This document shows, in pieces, positions 34,039 through 44,239 of a stretch of 64,000 nt of DNA; within the stretch, counting starts at the first letter, position 1; each line of letters starts with the position of its first letter. The notes under the pieces were generated by a model. It was not told the origin of the DNA. It was given only the letters and a program-made list of their open reading frames with translations, and made no database searches. Source of the stretch: Treponema vincentii F0403 (GTDB lineage Bacteria; Spirochaetota; Spirochaetia; Treponematales; Treponemataceae); contig NZ_KE332512.1 of assembly GCF_000412995.1 (NCBI RefSeq), positions 760,919-824,918 on the forward strand. Direction: 5' to 3'. Position numbers and translations under genes: made by a program.

Positions 34039-35034
34039 TTACTGAATTTTGTTCTTACAGTCTCCCGTTTCGACATATTCTTTTATGTTATCAAAGGTTG
34101 TTTCGATCATATTTAAGGCAGCCTCATCGGTATAAGAACCTATATGCGGCGTAATAATAACCTTAGGATACATATTGATCAATTTTTCGAATGCGGGAAC
34201 AGGCAAAGTCTTACCTTTAAAATCTTTAAAGAAGATTTCAACCTCGTTGTCCAAGGTATCGATACCCGCAGCATAGATTTTTCCGCTTTCCAGCGCCTCG
34301 ACCAATGCATCGGTATCGACAAGTTCTCCTCGTCCCGTATTAATAAGAATAACGTTATCCTTCATCTTCGCGATTGCTTCTTTGGTGATAATCTTACCGT
34401 TTTCTTTGATATACGGAGCATGGAGCGTAATAATATCGGATTTTGCCAGTACTTCATCCATCGACATCTGCGTTACGATGTCTTCTACACCGGTTTTCGG
34501 GAAAATATCAAAACCGATGACATTGGCGCCTAAACCTTTAAACAGTTTAGCCGCTGTCATACCAATTCGTCCCAAACCGAGTACGCCGACCGTGCAATTC
34601 CGTACTTCACGTGAGAACATCTGCTTATCGACAATAAAGTTCTTATCTTTTGTCTTGTTACCGGTATAGGTAACGTTTCTCAGCAGTGTCATTGCTAAGG
34701 TTAACGCCAATTCCGCAATCGCATTCGGAGAATAAAACGGTACATACGCGGTTTTAAAACCCAGCTCTTTTGCATACGGTATATCAATATGATTAACACC
34801 GACCGTTCTGGTCATTACATATTTAACACCGAGCTCTTTATAAATGTCCAGCCGCTCTTTTGTCGCAAAGCAGTTTCCGCGTAATACGACAACGTCATGT
34901 CCGGCGGCTTTCCTTGCAGTAGCTTCATCGGTTAGATATTCGGGAATTAGCGTCATTTCATACCCGAATTTCTTATTTACTGCTTCAAAGATAGGCCGCT
35001 CGACATCGCGCACGCCGTAAAAAATAATCTTCAT
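34039..35034 (-). CDS. hgdH: (R)-2-hydroxyglutarate dehydrogenase
   Basis: A 331-residue NAD-dependent D-2-hydroxyacid dehydrogenase reducing 2-oxoglutarate to (R)-2-hydroxyglutarate. It has the GLGRIG nucleotide-binding loop, [10 protein letters not shown] with the substrate arginine, and [11 protein letters not shown] with the catalytic histidine. Openings and endings ([18 protein letters not shown]..., GDCKNKIQ) closely resemble Acidaminococcus HgdH as I remember it, which is stronger than the general family match. It sits at the head of the glutamate-fermentation cluster with its own promoter. Confidence 0.92.
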   Translation of the reverse strand: MKIIFYGVRDVERPIFEAVNKKFGYEMTLIPEYLTDEATARKAAGHDVVVLRGNCFATKERLDIYKELGVKYVMTRTVGVNHIDIPYAKELGFKTAYVPFYSPNAIAELALTLAMTLLRNVTYTGNKTKDKNFIVDKQMFSREVRNCTVGVLGLGRIGMTAAKLFKGLGANVIGFDIFPKTGVEDIVTQMSMDEVLAKSDIITLHAPYIKENGKIITKEAIAKMKDNVILINTGRGELVDTDALVEALESGKIYAAGIDTLDNEVEIFFKDFKGKTLPVPAFEKLINMYPKVIITPHIGSYTDEAALNMIETTFDNIKEYVETGDCKNKIQ

Positions 35035-35059
35035 GTTATAGCACCTCCTACATTCTTTA

Positions 35060-35088
35060 ATCTTACAATGCCTCTACCGCGTTGTCAA
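35060..35088 (-). promoter_or_regulatory. Promoter of hgdH
   Basis: On the minus strand TTGACA (35088-35083) and TAAGAT (35065-35060) are spaced by 17 bases, about 25 bases before the hgdH start codon, with GGAGGT in between. It is squeezed into the 61-base gap after the cyclase gene. Confidence 0.82.
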
Positions 35089-35095
35089 GAAAAAT

Positions 35096-37804
35096 TTATT
35101 TTTGCGTAAGGCTGAATACGCCGTCCCAATTGTCGGCCGGAGGCTTTTGCATAAAGTTTTCGCATTTGCGCAGATAGGCAGCGGAGGGGCCGTCGTCGGG
35201 GCGCTCTTCGGACAGCGCTTTAAAAAGCTTGAGCGCTTCCTTCCAATCCCGCTTATCGAACACGCAATGGGCTTCCTCAAACCGCTGTAAAAAGTCGAGC
35301 GTTGCCGAATCGACAGCCTCCTTCAACTCAACCAGCTCCCATAACTGCACCGGCGTATTGATACCGACAACGCGCACACGGTCGAAGCGGCGGGTAATAA
35401 ATTCGTCGCCGATTTCGTTTCTCGTCATATCGGAGATTAACAGCCATGAACCGTACTGCTTGTTTACACCTTCCAGACGGGCGGCAAGGTTGACGGCGTT
35501 ACCCATAATCGTATAGTCCATCTTCCGTTCGGTACCCATGTTCCCGACAACCATATCGCCGGTGTTAATCCCGATACGGGTTAAAAGCGGATTAGGACTC
35601 ATCCCTTCACGCATAAAAAGTTCGTTCAGTTCAACCTCTTTACGGTGCATCAGCACTGCGGCATGACAGGCGAGGCGGGCATGTTCTTTATAATCTACCG
35701 GAGCGCCGAAGAACGATATAATGGCGTCCCCTTCATACTTATCGATAGTGCCGCGCTGCTCTAAAATAATATCACTCATACCGGAAAGATAGATATTCAG
35801 CAGCTTAACCAGTTGTTCGGCATCGAGCGCTTCACTTATTGTGGAAAAGCCCTTAACATCGGTAAACATTGCGGTAATCCATTTTTTCTGTCCGCCGAGC
35901 TTCAGCATAGAAGGATCTTCTATCATCTCATTGATAACATCGCCGGAAAGGTATGTGCCGAATGCTTTGCGGAGAAAGCTCTTTTCGCGCTCACTGATGA
36001 TGAACGACACCATCGAATAGGTTAAGAACGATACGAAGAGTGCCAGCACCGGTGAGATAATAAAGATATAAATACCGGTAAAGTGGAATATGAGTTGATT
36101 CACCATCAGCACGACGAGGGACAGCACAACTCCTGCAATAATCTGAACAAGGGTGCTGAACCGGCGGATAACCACAATAATACCGAAAGAAAACGCAATC
36201 GCGAGCAGAGCCGACACCCAAACCGGCGCTTGCTGTAAGAAATCACGCTGCAAAATAGTATTGGCGACCGCAGCGTGCGTACCGACATTCACATATTCGC
36301 TGTGAAAGGGGTTAACGCCGATATCGGTCGTGCCGGTGCTTGACCATCCGATGATGCAAAAAGAGTCTTTAAGTTTACCGGCAAGCGCCGTTTCAAGCTC
36401 CGTATGCCGGTTATACGATGTGGCGGCGTTTGCATACAGCGTTTCAAAATCGGCCTTTACCTGATCGTAGAGTTCCGCATCTTCGGGATTTCCCGCCTGT
36501 TTTGCCTCGTCGAACAACAAGGCTATCGATGTACCGTAGTCCGTTTCCAAAAAGTTTTTTACCGTATCCCAATAAGCCTGCACCGAAGTAAGCCATGCCT
36601 CTTTATCCTGCGTACTCCCCGATTCAAGGGCGGTACGGCGCAGTTCTTCGCTTTCTACCCACAGCTGCATACACGTGTCTATCGGCGCATATCCGGGACC
36701 GAGATTCCAGCCCTGATTAGCCCGCAACAGGCGTAAACTGCTTGCCGTTTTTTCTCCGCTTTCGGCATAATCGATCAGCAGATAGAAAGGAACATGAGTA
36801 AAGCTGTTTTGATAGTTTTTTTTCGGCCATCGAATCAACATCATACCGCTTGAATCAAGCGGTATTGAAATATTTTCTTCTTTACCGTCATACACGGCAC
36901 CGATCAACGTAACGAGGTTTTTATCGATGACAACTTCGGGAGACCTCAGTTTCTTCAGCAACGGAGAAAAGGCAAGCTGCATAAACACCGTGTCGCCGAT
37001 ATTATCTGTCAACCGGATACGCCGCCTCACACCGTCGCTGTCGATATGCACATTGGTAAACCCCGCCCCCGCCGCCATACGGCTGATTTCCGGTATCGGT
37101 ACTAAAGCGCTGTGCCGACCGTCCGATAAGGGGGCATTCACTTTCAGCTTAGGATAGACAAACCGCTCTTTCGCAATGGCATATAAATCTTCTGAACCAT
37201 CGCTCGGAGGATCATCCTGCATATTAACCGTAATAAACGACGAACCGAACAGCCGCATTGCCTGTCCCAAATAACTGTCATTCTCGATCGCAACCTGCTT
37301 TGTATGCCGGTAGAGAGTGTCGCGCGATTGATCGATTAAATCTACCAATTCGCTCCCGTATATTCCTGCCTCCGGCAGGGTAATTTGATTATTGGCAAGC
37401 GCCGCAAAAATATCCTGCACATTAGCACCGATCTCTTCAAAAGAGGCGGCAAACTCGGACTTTAAAGCACCGTTTAAATAGGTAAAATCTACGCTCATCG
37501 GGCTTTTATCGATATATTCAATATCGAATACCGCATATTCCGCACCGAGCTGCGTCAGGGTTTCCAAACCTTTCGCAATGGTATTACGGGGCCACGGATA
37601 GAGCCCGACCTTTTCGATGGAAACATCGTCGATGTCCAACAGCACAATAGAAGAATCTTCTTTAACATCAGACTTTAAGCCTAAAAAGAAATCATACAGT
37701 CGATTTTCAACCCCTATCCAAAATGGAAACAGATAAGCTCCTGCACACAGTAATCCGATAATACACGGTATAACAATCGAAGGCCAAGATATTTTTTTCT
37801 TCAC
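35096..37804 (-). CDS. CHASE2-domain adenylate/guanylate cyclase
   Basis: A 902-residue membrane receptor cyclase. One N-terminal helix, a large CHASE2 sensor outside the membrane (about residues 45-500, starting FFLGLKSDVKEDSSIVLLDIDDVSIEKVGLYPWPR), two or three membrane helices (about 510-590), then a class III cyclase domain. Catalytic residues are visible: metal aspartates D649 (FTDVKGFS) and D693 (KYEGDA), base-selecting K689, and the DYTIMGNAVNLAARLEG transition-state region. The Lys and the DYT suggest ATP as substrate. A short TPR-like tail follows. It is divergent from an envelope/FecR gene set. Confidence 0.93.
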   Translation of the reverse strand: MKKKISWPSIVIPCIIGLLCAGAYLFPFWIGVENRLYDFFLGLKSDVKEDSSIVLLDIDDVSIEKVGLYPWPRNTIAKGLETLTQLGAEYAVFDIEYIDKSPMSVDFTYLNGALKSEFAASFEEIGANVQDIFAALANNQITLPEAGIYGSELVDLIDQSRDTLYRHTKQVAIENDSYLGQAMRLFGSSFITVNMQDDPPSDGSEDLYAIAKERFVYPKLKVNAPLSDGRHSALVPIPEISRMAAGAGFTNVHIDSDGVRRRIRLTDNIGDTVFMQLAFSPLLKKLRSPEVVIDKNLVTLIGAVYDGKEENISIPLDSSGMMLIRWPKKNYQNSFTHVPFYLLIDYAESGEKTASSLRLLRANQGWNLGPGYAPIDTCMQLWVESEELRRTALESGSTQDKEAWLTSVQAYWDTVKNFLETDYGTSIALLFDEAKQAGNPEDAELYDQVKADFETLYANAATSYNRHTELETALAGKLKDSFCIIGWSSTGTTDIGVNPFHSEYVNVGTHAAVANTILQRDFLQQAPVWVSALLAIAFSFGIIVVIRRFSTLVQIIAGVVLSLVVLMVNQLIFHFTGIYIFIISPVLALFVSFLTYSMVSFIISEREKSFLRKAFGTYLSGDVINEMIEDPSMLKLGGQKKWITAMFTDVKGFSTISEALDAEQLVKLLNIYLSGMSDIILEQRGTIDKYEGDAIISFFGAPVDYKEHARLACHAAVLMHRKEVELNELFMREGMSPNPLLTRIGINTGDMVVGNMGTERKMDYTIMGNAVNLAARLEGVNKQYGSWLLISDMTRNEIGDEFITRRFDRVRVVGINTPVQLWELVELKEAVDSATLDFLQRFEEAHCVFDKRDWKEALKLFKALSEERPDDGPSAAYLRKCENFMQKPPADNWDGVFSLTQK

Positions 37805-37911
37805 TCTTTACTCCCTATTAAATCTATAGTATGATATGTACGTGAGTTATACAATGGGCTGTTTTAAAATTTTATAAATTTTATATCATAAATTTTATAA
37901 AGGAGGAAAAA

Positions 37912-38370
37912 ATGAAACGGATTATCGGAATAACTGTTGCGGTTTTTCTTACTGCTGCAGCATCGTTCGGCCAATCGGCTGAAAGAGTTGACAAAATTTT
38001 GGAGACCGAACAAGCGACCTTCGGACAGGCTGCATATCTGATACAGACGGCGTTGAATGATAGCTCTGACGAGCTTGATTTTAACACAGCCTTTGACCGC
38101 TTCAAAAACGAAAACCAAAACTTAATACCGGATTCGGTTACGGCAGAAGAGGCCATCTCCGCCAAAACTTATGCTTTTTTATTGATGAAGGCATTCAACG
38201 TAAAAGGGGGCATGATGTACCGCATCTACCCGTGTCCGCGGTATGCATATCGCGATCTGCGGTACCTTGGGGTAATTCAAGCTAACAGTGATCCCGATGC
38301 TCCCTTGGCAGGATCGGCAATGCTGCAAATGCTCGGCCGCATCGATGCAGTACAAGGAGGTGAACAATGA
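37912..38370 (+). CDS. Exported hypothetical protein, 152 aa
   Basis: A 152-residue protein with a cleavable signal peptide (MKRIIGITVAVFLTAAASFGQSA) and no lipobox, so probably periplasmic. The remainder is helical, with TAEEAISAKTYAFLLMKAFNVKGGMMYRIYPCPRYAYRDLRYLGVIQ, which resembles the S-layer-homology-like segments used in some spirochaete envelope proteins. AAGGAGG precedes the ATG. It overlaps the next gene by 4 bases and is the first of a three-gene envelope operon divergent from the cyclase. Confidence 0.72.
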   Translation: MKRIIGITVAVFLTAAASFGQSAERVDKILETEQATFGQAAYLIQTALNDSSDELDFNTAFDRFKNENQNLIPDSVTAEEAISAKTYAFLLMKAFNVKGGMMYRIYPCPRYAYRDLRYLGVIQANSDPDAPLAGSAMLQMLGRIDAVQGGEQ

Positions 38371-39566
38371 AACGTATAGTATTCCTTCTTATAGTGGCAG
38401 GTGGTATCGTAATGCAGGCTGCCGCTTTGGAATTCGGTGTAAATTTTTCCGATACCACCGGATTAAACGGCACGGATAAGGCTTTTAACATTTCGCAAGC
38501 GAATGAAGCGGAAGCATTTATTAAATTTCCCGTAGGAGGCTTTTCTTCAATATATATTTCCGGCGAAGCACGGTTTTCCGGTTTTTTTCCCATTAGCCCT
38601 AATGGGACGGCACAGCTGCTGCCGCTCGCTCAATCATTCAGGCTTAAAAGAACCGATTGGTCCGGCCACACAGCCTTTAATACGATCGGCTTTCAATGGG
38701 CAATCGGCCGTACTTTGTTCAATGAGTACTCAAATAAAATTTTAAGCGGTTTATTTGACGGAGCACGGGCAGGCCTTACCATAAAACATACCGACCTTGC
38801 TTTTGCGCTCGGCTATACGGGTTTAACGTATAAAAACGATGCAAAAATAAGAATAGACCAAGATGATACAAACCGAATGGCCGATAAGGGGAAAATACTG
38901 GCGCCGCAGCGGTTATTTCTGTTGTTATCAGCCGCTTTCCAAGAGATAATTCCTTCGCATACATTCGGCCTTGATATGCTGGCACAATTCGATTTACTCA
39001 AAGAAACCGGAAGAACCCATACGCAATACTTTATACCGTACATTCACGGAAGAATAAACCGGAATTTCAACTGGAAATACTGGGCGGCCGTTCAATTCGG
39101 CGAGGATACACAGTTTTTCTACTCCCTCGCATCGGGGCTTTCCGTGCAATATTTCAATCCTGACTGGCGCTACTTTACTTTAACCGGTAAGCTCGATTGG
39201 GCTGCAGGAGACTATGACGGCGCCGGATCGATGCGCTCGTTTATACCGGTTACGAGCCTAAAACAAACGGTCGTTGCCGACGGAGCGATAAGCAGATTCA
39301 GCAATATGCTTACGGCAGGGCTCACGGCAAGTGTCCGGCCTATCCGGGCGCTTTTAACGGATGTATCATACATAGCGCTGGCTTCGCCGAATACCGTAAA
39401 AGCTCCCGCTTATATCGGTTCCGAATTATCGGCAAAAGTATCGTATCACTTCTATGATGATTTTAGCGCAGCGTTTACAGGCGGCATCTTTGTCCCGAAT
39501 CCGAAATTTACCACAGCGTATAATGTACGCTGGATGACGGAACTGGCATTTACCGTAAGGCTATAA
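38367..39566 (+). CDS. Predicted outer-membrane beta-barrel protein
   Basis: A 399-residue protein with signal peptide (MKRIVFLLIVAGGIVMQAAA) followed by alternating hydrophobic/polar beta strands with aromatic girdle residues (FSSIYISGEARFSGFF, YWAAVQFGEDTQFFYSLASGLSVQYF, YIGSELSAKVSYHFYDDFSAAFTGGIF) and a C-terminal strand WMTELAFTVRL. This is the pattern of an outer-membrane barrel. No specific family is recognised. It sits between the 152-aa exported protein and the FecR-domain protein, suggesting an envelope complex. Confidence 0.7.
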   Translation: MKRIVFLLIVAGGIVMQAAALEFGVNFSDTTGLNGTDKAFNISQANEAEAFIKFPVGGFSSIYISGEARFSGFFPISPNGTAQLLPLAQSFRLKRTDWSGHTAFNTIGFQWAIGRTLFNEYSNKILSGLFDGARAGLTIKHTDLAFALGYTGLTYKNDAKIRIDQDDTNRMADKGKILAPQRLFLLLSAAFQEIIPSHTFGLDMLAQFDLLKETGRTHTQYFIPYIHGRINRNFNWKYWAAVQFGEDTQFFYSLASGLSVQYFNPDWRYFTLTGKLDWAAGDYDGAGSMRSFIPVTSLKQTVVADGAISRFSNMLTAGLTASVRPIRALLTDVSYIALASPNTVKAPAYIGSELSAKVSYHFYDDFSAAFTGGIFVPNPKFTTAYNVRWMTELAFTVRL

Positions 39567-39589
39567 TACGGTGTTTTAGGAGGTTTAGT

Positions 39590-40378
39590 ATGAAAAAATA
39601 CTTTGGAATTTTAATACTCTGCATAGCAGGCATTTCTTTAGCTGCGGCATCGGATCTTACGGCAACAATCATGGAAGTTGCAGGGAAGGTTGAATGTAAA
39701 CTTCCCGGAAAAGATTGGAAAACTGCAAAAACAGGCGACGTTTTACCGGCAGGTTCTTCTATCTCGACCGGTTTTAAGAGCACCGCTATTCTTAAAATGG
39801 AAGCGGCGACACTGACGGTAAAACCCGTTACCCGCTTATCGCTTGAAGAACTGGTAAAATCCGAAGGGACAACCAAAACCCAGATGTTTTTGATGGCAGG
39901 ACGGGTTAAGGCTGAAGTTACACCGCCTGAAGGCGAAAAAGCGGAATTTAAAGTGAAAAGCCCCACGGCAACCGCTTCCGTCCGCGGTACGGGTTTTGAA
40001 TTTGACGGGCAAAACCTCGTTGTAGATCACGGAACGGTACAGCTTGAAGCGGAATCCGGCGTAGGAATTCCTCAATCCGTCGGAGGGGGTCAATTCAGCA
40101 CTTTGAGCCAAACGGGTACGGTAACAGCTCCCATTGCTGTTACAACCGCCTCAGCTTCGTCGTCGGCTATCTCAGACATCCGGGAATCGGCCTCGAATAC
40201 TTCAGCGGCAAATAGCTCTGTCATCGACACTACATCTACTACCAGTGATGTAACGCGTCCCGACCTGAAGCCGGATCCTGTAGAACCGAATCCTCCTACA
40301 CCTGATAACCCTGAGCCGCCGAAACCTGAAGAACCTAAGACCCGCGACGTAACAATCAGCGTAGGATGGGAAGATTAA
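39590..40378 (+). CDS. FecR-domain exported protein with Pro-rich tail
   Basis: A 262-residue exported protein (signal MKKYFGILILCIAGISLAAAS). Residues 20-160 form a FecR domain (GKVECKLPGKDWKTAKTGDVLPAGSSISTGFKSTAILKME..TLTVKPVTRLSLEEL, VKSPTATASVRGTGFEF). A Ser/Thr-rich stretch and a Pro/Glu-rich segment (residues 220-250) follow. Unlike the enterobacterial FecR it has no transmembrane helix and so is not an anti-sigma factor. In T. pallidum the FecR-domain adhesin Tp0483 is encoded near the cyclase Tp0485; this may be an equivalent pairing, by inference. GGAGG precedes the ATG. Confidence 0.82.
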   Translation: MKKYFGILILCIAGISLAAASDLTATIMEVAGKVECKLPGKDWKTAKTGDVLPAGSSISTGFKSTAILKMEAATLTVKPVTRLSLEELVKSEGTTKTQMFLMAGRVKAEVTPPEGEKAEFKVKSPTATASVRGTGFEFDGQNLVVDHGTVQLEAESGVGIPQSVGGGQFSTLSQTGTVTAPIAVTTASASSSAISDIRESASNTSAANSSVIDTTSTTSDVTRPDLKPDPVEPNPPTPDNPEPPKPEEPKTRDVTISVGWED

Positions 40379-40395
40379 CCGTCCCGATATTATAT

Positions 40396-40436
40396 CCGGC
40401 AGCCGTCTTATCTCCCGATAGATGACAGGCTGCCGG
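40396..40436 (+). terminator. Hairpin after the FecR gene
   Basis: CCGGCAGCC (40396-40404) pairs with GGCTGCCGG (40428-40436), followed by TTCCTT, 18 bases past the FecR stop. The loop is long (23 bases), so termination here is likely but weakly supported. Confidence 0.5.
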
Positions 40437-40498
40437 TTCCTTAGGGAAGCTCTTTAATTCAAAAGATAGGTTGTGTTTGAAAAATATTATAGGAAGTT

Positions 40499-41032
40499 AT
40501 GGACATCAAAATCATCTGTGCAGATATAACCGTACTTAAAGTAGATGCAATCGTTAATGCGGCAAATACCTCGTTGCTCGGCGGCGGAGGTGTCGACGGA
40601 GCAATTCACCGTGCTGCCGGCCCCGAATTATTGGAAGAATGCCGTGCACTCAATGGCTGTAAAACAGGGCAAGCAAAAATCACACGCGGCTACAATCTCC
40701 CTGCAGAATATGTTATCCATACGCCCGGGCCGATATACCAAGACGGCAAGCACGGGGAACCGGAGCTGTTGGCAAGCTGCTACCGCAATTCACTCATCCT
40801 CGCCTCAGACTTCCACTGCAAAACAATTGCATTCCCCTGTATCAGCGCAGGGGTATACGGTTATCCCATGAAAGAGGCGGCGGCAATCGCTCTTTCTACC
40901 GTTTATACATATTTAACAAAAACAAAGGCGGATATGATCGTCTACCATGTCTGTTTTAATAAGCAGACCGAAGGACTATACCGTACGTTATTAGGAAAGA
41001 TGGAGCCCTCTAAAAACTCAGTTAGCTTTTAG
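40499..41032 (+). CDS. Macro-domain protein, YmdB-like O-acetyl-ADP-ribose deacetylase
   Basis: A 177-residue single macro domain. [40 protein letters not shown] contains the ADP-ribose-binding Asp and NAAN plus the [10 protein letters not shown] loop; [19 protein letters not shown] is the second phosphate loop. Family members hydrolyse O-acetyl-ADP-ribose or remove ADP-ribose from proteins or nucleic acids. GGAAG precedes the ATG. It lies 25 bases before the phosphofructokinase gene. An ADP-ribosyltransferase-like toxin is encoded at 55135, but 14 kb away, so a functional link is only a possibility. Confidence 0.93.
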   Translation: MDIKIICADITVLKVDAIVNAANTSLLGGGGVDGAIHRAAGPELLEECRALNGCKTGQAKITRGYNLPAEYVIHTPGPIYQDGKHGEPELLASCYRNSLILASDFHCKTIAFPCISAGVYGYPMKEAAAIALSTVYTYLTKTKADMIVYHVCFNKQTEGLYRTLLGKMEPSKNSVSF

Positions 41033-41057
41033 AGATGACACAATAAAGAGGCGTATT

Positions 41058-42728
41058 ATGACCGTATCACAATTACACAAGGCACGGTATGCATATATAC
41101 CGCGATTTCCCGCTATCCTCGATGAACCGATTGAATCCATTGCAATGCAAAAGGAGCAAGAGACCGCTTCCATTGCAAATACAGAGGAAATACAGCCTCT
41201 TTTTCCCCACATATACGGTAAGCCGGTTGTTCATTTTGTCAAAGGGACGGCTCATATCGATAAAAAGCCACTCCGGGTAGGAACGATTTTATCGGGCGGA
41301 CAAGCACCGGGCGGACATAACGTTATCGCAGGTTTATACGACGGTTTACAAAAAGCAAACCCCAATTCCAAGCTCTTCGGCTTTTTAGGCGGGCCGGAAG
41401 GGTTGGTCATCGGAAGGGCAATCGAAATAACCGGAGCAATTATCGAAAAATACCGGAACACCGGCGGCTTCGATATGATCGGTTCGGGACGTGCAAAAAT
41501 CGAAACACCCGAACAAATTGCCGGAGCTGTAGAAACGGTAAAACGGATGGAGCTTGATGCGGTGGTTATCATCGGCGGCGACGATTCAAACACGAATGCG
41601 GCTGTGCTGTCGGAATACTTTGTGCAACAGGGCATTGCAACGCAGATTATCGGCGTTCCTAAGACCATCGACGGCGATTTAAAATACGATATGGTAGAAA
41701 CCTCTTTCGGATTTGACACGGCTACCAAGATATATGCCGACCTCATCGGCAACATTGCCCGCGATGCAAACTCCGCAAAAAAATACTGGCACTTTATCAA
41801 ACTGATGGGGCGCTTTGCCAGCCATATCGCTCTGGAATGTGCGCTCCGTACTCAGCCGAACATCTGCCTGATTTCCGAAGAAGTTGCCGAAAAAAAGATG
41901 ACCTTACAGCAGATTACCGACATCATCGCCGACGCGGTGGTAAAGCGTGCAGTGCGCAAAGAGAACTTCGGCGTCGTGCTTATTCCCGAAGGCGTTATCG
42001 AATTTATCCCCGAGATGAAACAGCTGATCAAAGAACTCAATGAGGCGATGGCGCAGCACGCCGATACATTTAACACGCTTGAAACCTTTAAACAACAAAA
42101 AGCGTGGGTAGCGCAGCATATCAGCCCCGAATCGGCGGCCTTGTTCGCCTCTATGCCGGAAGACATCGCGGCGGAGTTTTTAACGGATCGCGACCCGCAC
42201 GGGAACCTGCAAGTGTCGCGGATAGAAACGGAGCATCTGCTAATAGGCTTGGTAACCAAACGGCTTGCCGAACTGAAAAAAGAGGGAACCTATACGGGAA
42301 AGTTCAGCGCACAGGCTCACTTTTTCGGATATGAAGGACGGGCGGAATTCCCTTCAAACTTCGATACCGACTACTGCTATGCGCTCGGCAGGACAATCTT
42401 CGTGCTGATTGCAAACGGCCTAACAGGCTATCTGGCATCGGTGTATAACCTTACCGCCCCGCCCGCCGAATGGAAACCCTGCGGTATTCCGCTGACCAAA
42501 CTGATGGATATGGAGCTGCGCTCGGGAAAGAAGCAGCCGGTTATCAAAAAGACGGTTATTGATTTGAACGGCAAGCCGTTTAAAACCTTTGCAGCACAGC
42601 GGGAACAATGGGCTGTCGAAACCGCTTATATTTTCCCCGGCCCTATTCAGTATTTCGGGCCGTCTGAATTATGCGACATTCTCTCTAAAACATTACTTTT
42701 GGAGCATGAAGAGCGGATACATCCATGA
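41058..42728 (+). CDS. pfp: PPi-dependent 6-phosphofructokinase (long form)
   Basis: A 556-residue glycolytic enzyme phosphorylating fructose 6-phosphate with pyrophosphate. [16 protein letters not shown] carries the aspartate that replaces the ATP-type glycine, the sign of PPi dependence. [22 protein letters not shown] holds the catalytic aspartate, and [20 protein letters not shown] follows. The length fits the long PFP class known in spirochaetes and plants. It overlaps folC by 4 bases. Confidence 0.95.
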   Translation: MTVSQLHKARYAYIPRFPAILDEPIESIAMQKEQETASIANTEEIQPLFPHIYGKPVVHFVKGTAHIDKKPLRVGTILSGGQAPGGHNVIAGLYDGLQKANPNSKLFGFLGGPEGLVIGRAIEITGAIIEKYRNTGGFDMIGSGRAKIETPEQIAGAVETVKRMELDAVVIIGGDDSNTNAAVLSEYFVQQGIATQIIGVPKTIDGDLKYDMVETSFGFDTATKIYADLIGNIARDANSAKKYWHFIKLMGRFASHIALECALRTQPNICLISEEVAEKKMTLQQITDIIADAVVKRAVRKENFGVVLIPEGVIEFIPEMKQLIKELNEAMAQHADTFNTLETFKQQKAWVAQHISPESAALFASMPEDIAAEFLTDRDPHGNLQVSRIETEHLLIGLVTKRLAELKKEGTYTGKFSAQAHFFGYEGRAEFPSNFDTDYCYALGRTIFVLIANGLTGYLASVYNLTAPPAEWKPCGIPLTKLMDMELRSGKKQPVIKKTVIDLNGKPFKTFAAQREQWAVETAYIFPGPIQYFGPSELCDILSKTLLLEHEERIHP

Positions 42729-44239
42729 TGAACCGGCCATTTACGAGCAATCCAGAATCTGCGGAGCCTTGCGAAAATCTCAACGATTTTTACCGATGGC
42801 TGGACGGGTTTATCAACTTTGAAAAACGGCCGCATAAAAAAACCTTTTCACTGGAGGTTATCGGATACTATGCCGCGCTGTTTTCAAACCCGCAGACCGC
42901 GTATAAGTGTGTACATATAGCCGGTTCAAAGGGAAAAGGCTCCGTTGCGGCGATGCTTTCTGCCTTGCTTACCGAAGCGGGCTCTAAGACAGGCCTCTAC
43001 ACGTCTCCCCATGTAAACGATTTCCGCGAGCGGATAACGGAAAACGGCCGTTTTTTCAGCGATTCAGCCTATCTTGAAGCGTTCCGTTCAGTACGGCAGG
43101 GAGCCACGCCGCATATCGATAAAGAAGAAGAGCCGCAGCCGAGCTGGTTTGAATTGGTAACGCTTACCGCCTTTGTGCTGTTCCGGCAGGAAAAGCTCGA
43201 CTGGGCGGTGTTTGAGACCGGCATGGGAGGGCGGCTCGACGCTACCAATATCGTGCGGCCGGAACTGACCGTGCTGACACCCATCGAGTTGGAGCACTGC
43301 GAGTATCTCGGCCATACCATACCGCTTATCGCGGCGGAAAAAGCGGGCATCATTAAAGGGGGTATTCCCGTTTTTTGTTCACGGCAGCAGGTCTCCGCAC
43401 TTGAAGTATTTAAGGAGCGGGCGGCGGCACTTAACGCCCCATTTTTTTATCTCCCCGATCTTATCGAAACAATTGAACACAGACTGACGCCGCACGGCCG
43501 CGAAGTTACCGTCCGCTTTTCCACCGACCATCCGGTAGGAGCGCTCTTTAAACGCCCGCTGCGCACCGTGCTGCCGCTTTTTACACCCGTGCAGGCGGAG
43601 AACGCAGCGCTCGCCGCCGCCGCCTTTAAGTACCGCTTTCCCGACGCGCCGGAAGCACTGATCGAACGAGGGCTTTCAAAGGCATGGCTCCCCGCGCGCT
43701 TCCAGCTTTTAAGCACCAAGCCTTTGATTGTAATCGACGGTGCGCACACGCATAACAGCATACAGGCATGTGCGGACACCTTTTTTTCTCTCCTCGGCTC
43801 CGGCTCCTCGTCCGCGTATTCCGGCCGCACGGTAATCCGTGAAGCTCCTTCACCTGCACATTCCGGTACGCTATCCGTAGCCGGTGCATCGAGTAATGCC
43901 AAACCCATACTGGTATTTGCCTGTGCAGCCGACAAAGACCCTGCCGGTTTTGCGCCGATATTCCTCGGCAAAATTGCTCGTCTCTATTTAACTATCCCGG
44001 GCTCATTCAAAAAAGGCAATTTGGAAAAAACCGCCGGCGCATTTACGCAGGTTTTCAAAGATGAGAAAGACGTTGTAATGACAGTGAGCGGAGACTTTAA
44101 TGAGGTACTAAAACAGGCCTTTCACCAAAGCTATGCCGAAAACCGGCCGCTTTTGATTACGGGTTCATTTTATCTGGCGGCGGAAGCGCAACGCATATAT
44201 TCCGCCGAGGGTTTTCAGGATCGGGAAACTCAAGCTTAA
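42725..44239 (+). CDS. folC: Folylpolyglutamate synthase / dihydrofolate synthase
   Basis: A 504-residue Mur-ligase-fold enzyme adding glutamate to folates. The P-loop [19 protein letters not shown], the [37 protein letters not shown] region and [13 protein letters not shown] are all diagnostic. A 30-50 residue Ser/Ala/Gly insertion near position 355-390 makes it longer than usual. ATG overlaps the pfp stop (ATGA). Its last 83 bases overlap the convergent pseudouridine synthase gene. Confidence 0.93.
   Translation: MMNRPFTSNPESAEPCENLNDFYRWLDGFINFEKRPHKKTFSLEVIGYYAALFSNPQTAYKCVHIAGSKGKGSVAAMLSALLTEAGSKTGLYTSPHVNDFRERITENGRFFSDSAYLEAFRSVRQGATPHIDKEEEPQPSWFELVTLTAFVLFRQEKLDWAVFETGMGGRLDATNIVRPELTVLTPIELEHCEYLGHTIPLIAAEKAGIIKGGIPVFCSRQQVSALEVFKERAAALNAPFFYLPDLIETIEHRLTPHGREVTVRFSTDHPVGALFKRPLRTVLPLFTPVQAENAALAAAAFKYRFPDAPEALIERGLSKAWLPARFQLLSTKPLIVIDGAHTHNSIQACADTFFSLLGSGSSSAYSGRTVIREAPSPAHSGTLSVAGASSNAKPILVFACAADKDPAGFAPIFLGKIARLYLTIPGSFKKGNLEKTAGAFTQVFKDEKDVVMTVSGDFNEVLKQAFHQSYAENRPLLITGSFYLAAEAQRIYSAEGFQDRETQA

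Noticed and set aside
41252-41800. 182-codon minus-strand frame inside pfp
   Set aside because: Antisense to the conserved GGDDSNTNA and PKTIDGD region of phosphofructokinase, with no ribosome site.
43447-43971. 174-codon minus-strand frame inside folC
   Set aside because: Antisense to folC and of shadow-like composition.
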